A stretch of DNA of 64,000 nucleotides from Littorina saxatilis (taxonomy: Eukaryota; Mollusca; Gastropoda; Littorinimorpha; Littorinidae). The stretch spans positions 26,811,032 through 26,875,031 of the forward strand of contig NC_090250.1 of assembly GCF_037325665.1 (NCBI RefSeq), in the 5' to 3' direction. Each line of letters begins with the position of its first letter. The first letter of the stretch is position 1. This document shows, piece after piece, positions 63,824 through 64,000 of the stretch. Both the position numbers and the translations under genes were made by a program. A model generated the notes under the pieces. The model had not been told where the DNA came from and made no database searches. It worked only from the letters and a program-made list of their open reading frames with translations.

Positions 63824-64000
63824 ACATACTGGAAACTGGTAATCTTCCAGTAGGTATTAATTTAGTTTTACTAAAGCCTGCTGGGACACAAGTAATGGGT
63901 TAGTGCATTTGTAAACAGGAATCGCTTGACAAGTGGCCCCCTTCATCCCCCCCTTCCTCGTCCTGATATGGCTCTGCGTAGTCGGCTGGACGTTAAGCAA
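63824..64000 (+). mobile_element. Diverged SINE-like retroposon running off the window
   Basis: ATACTGGAAACTGGTAATCTTCCAGTAGG echoes the family E body (shown here only by position), with TTGACAAGTGGC near 63927. The end GTCGGCTGGACGTTAAGCAA matches the tail of the tRNA SINE at 45224, linking the two families. Confidence 0.75.

Overview
The window looks like nuclear DNA of a marine mollusc, most likely a gastropod. It has two intron-containing metazoan housekeeping genes in a dense bed of tRNA-derived SINEs, LINE fragments, hAT and TTAA-type MITEs, DIRS retroelements and microsatellites. The organism is an inference from the repeat style; no species can be read off directly. There are no operons, bacterial genes, CRISPR arrays or true tRNA genes.

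Host genes. RPL21 (60S ribosomal protein L21, minus strand, about 35249 to 29865) is complete: a TOP-type 5' UTR exon plus four coding exons encoding 160 aa. USP46/USP12 (ubiquitin-specific protease, plus strand) has eight clear coding exons between 39662 and 60659, encoding about 353 aa with a tentative exon 1 at 35572. The two genes appear to lie head to head around 35250-35572. A five-finger C2H2 zinc-finger exon (12578-13122, minus) lies between two near-identical 564-bp inverted arms. One possible orphan terminal exon lies at 23956-24103.

Region by region. 1-10.3 kb: LINE 3' fragments, a GA/CAGA microsatellite, two copies of repeat family C, and a LINE inserted in a tandem repeat that itself holds another LINE fragment. 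11-14.3 kb: the inverted-arm zinc-finger unit with a family A repeat inside. 14.8-25.4 kb: hAT-like MITEs, two tRNA-type SINEs, a Helitron with canonical ends (18049-19924), a TTAA MITE, family C copies (one inserted inside another) and a LINE ORF. 25.9-28.2 kb: an element with terminal inverted repeats hosting a retroposon. 29.8-35.3 kb: RPL21 with a repeat-filled set of introns. 35.5-61.8 kb: USP46, whose seventh intron (45796-59990) has grown to about 14.2 kb.

Intron 7 is the most striking stretch. A family C repeat was the target for two DIRS-type tyrosine-recombinase elements lying end to end in the same orientation. The first looks whole; the second is broken and holds further nested repeats. 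Next to them is another nest: F repeat, then TTAA MITE, then SINE, then a second TTAA MITE.

Main cross-cutting observation: four unrelated repeat families here (A, B, C, D) share one end architecture. Each starts with a palindrome or inverted-repeat hairpin, and that inverted repeat recurs just inside the 3' end, followed by a small hairpin and (T)CTTGTT. One copy inserted into another without any target duplication. This fits non-autonomous Helitron2/Helentron-type elements.
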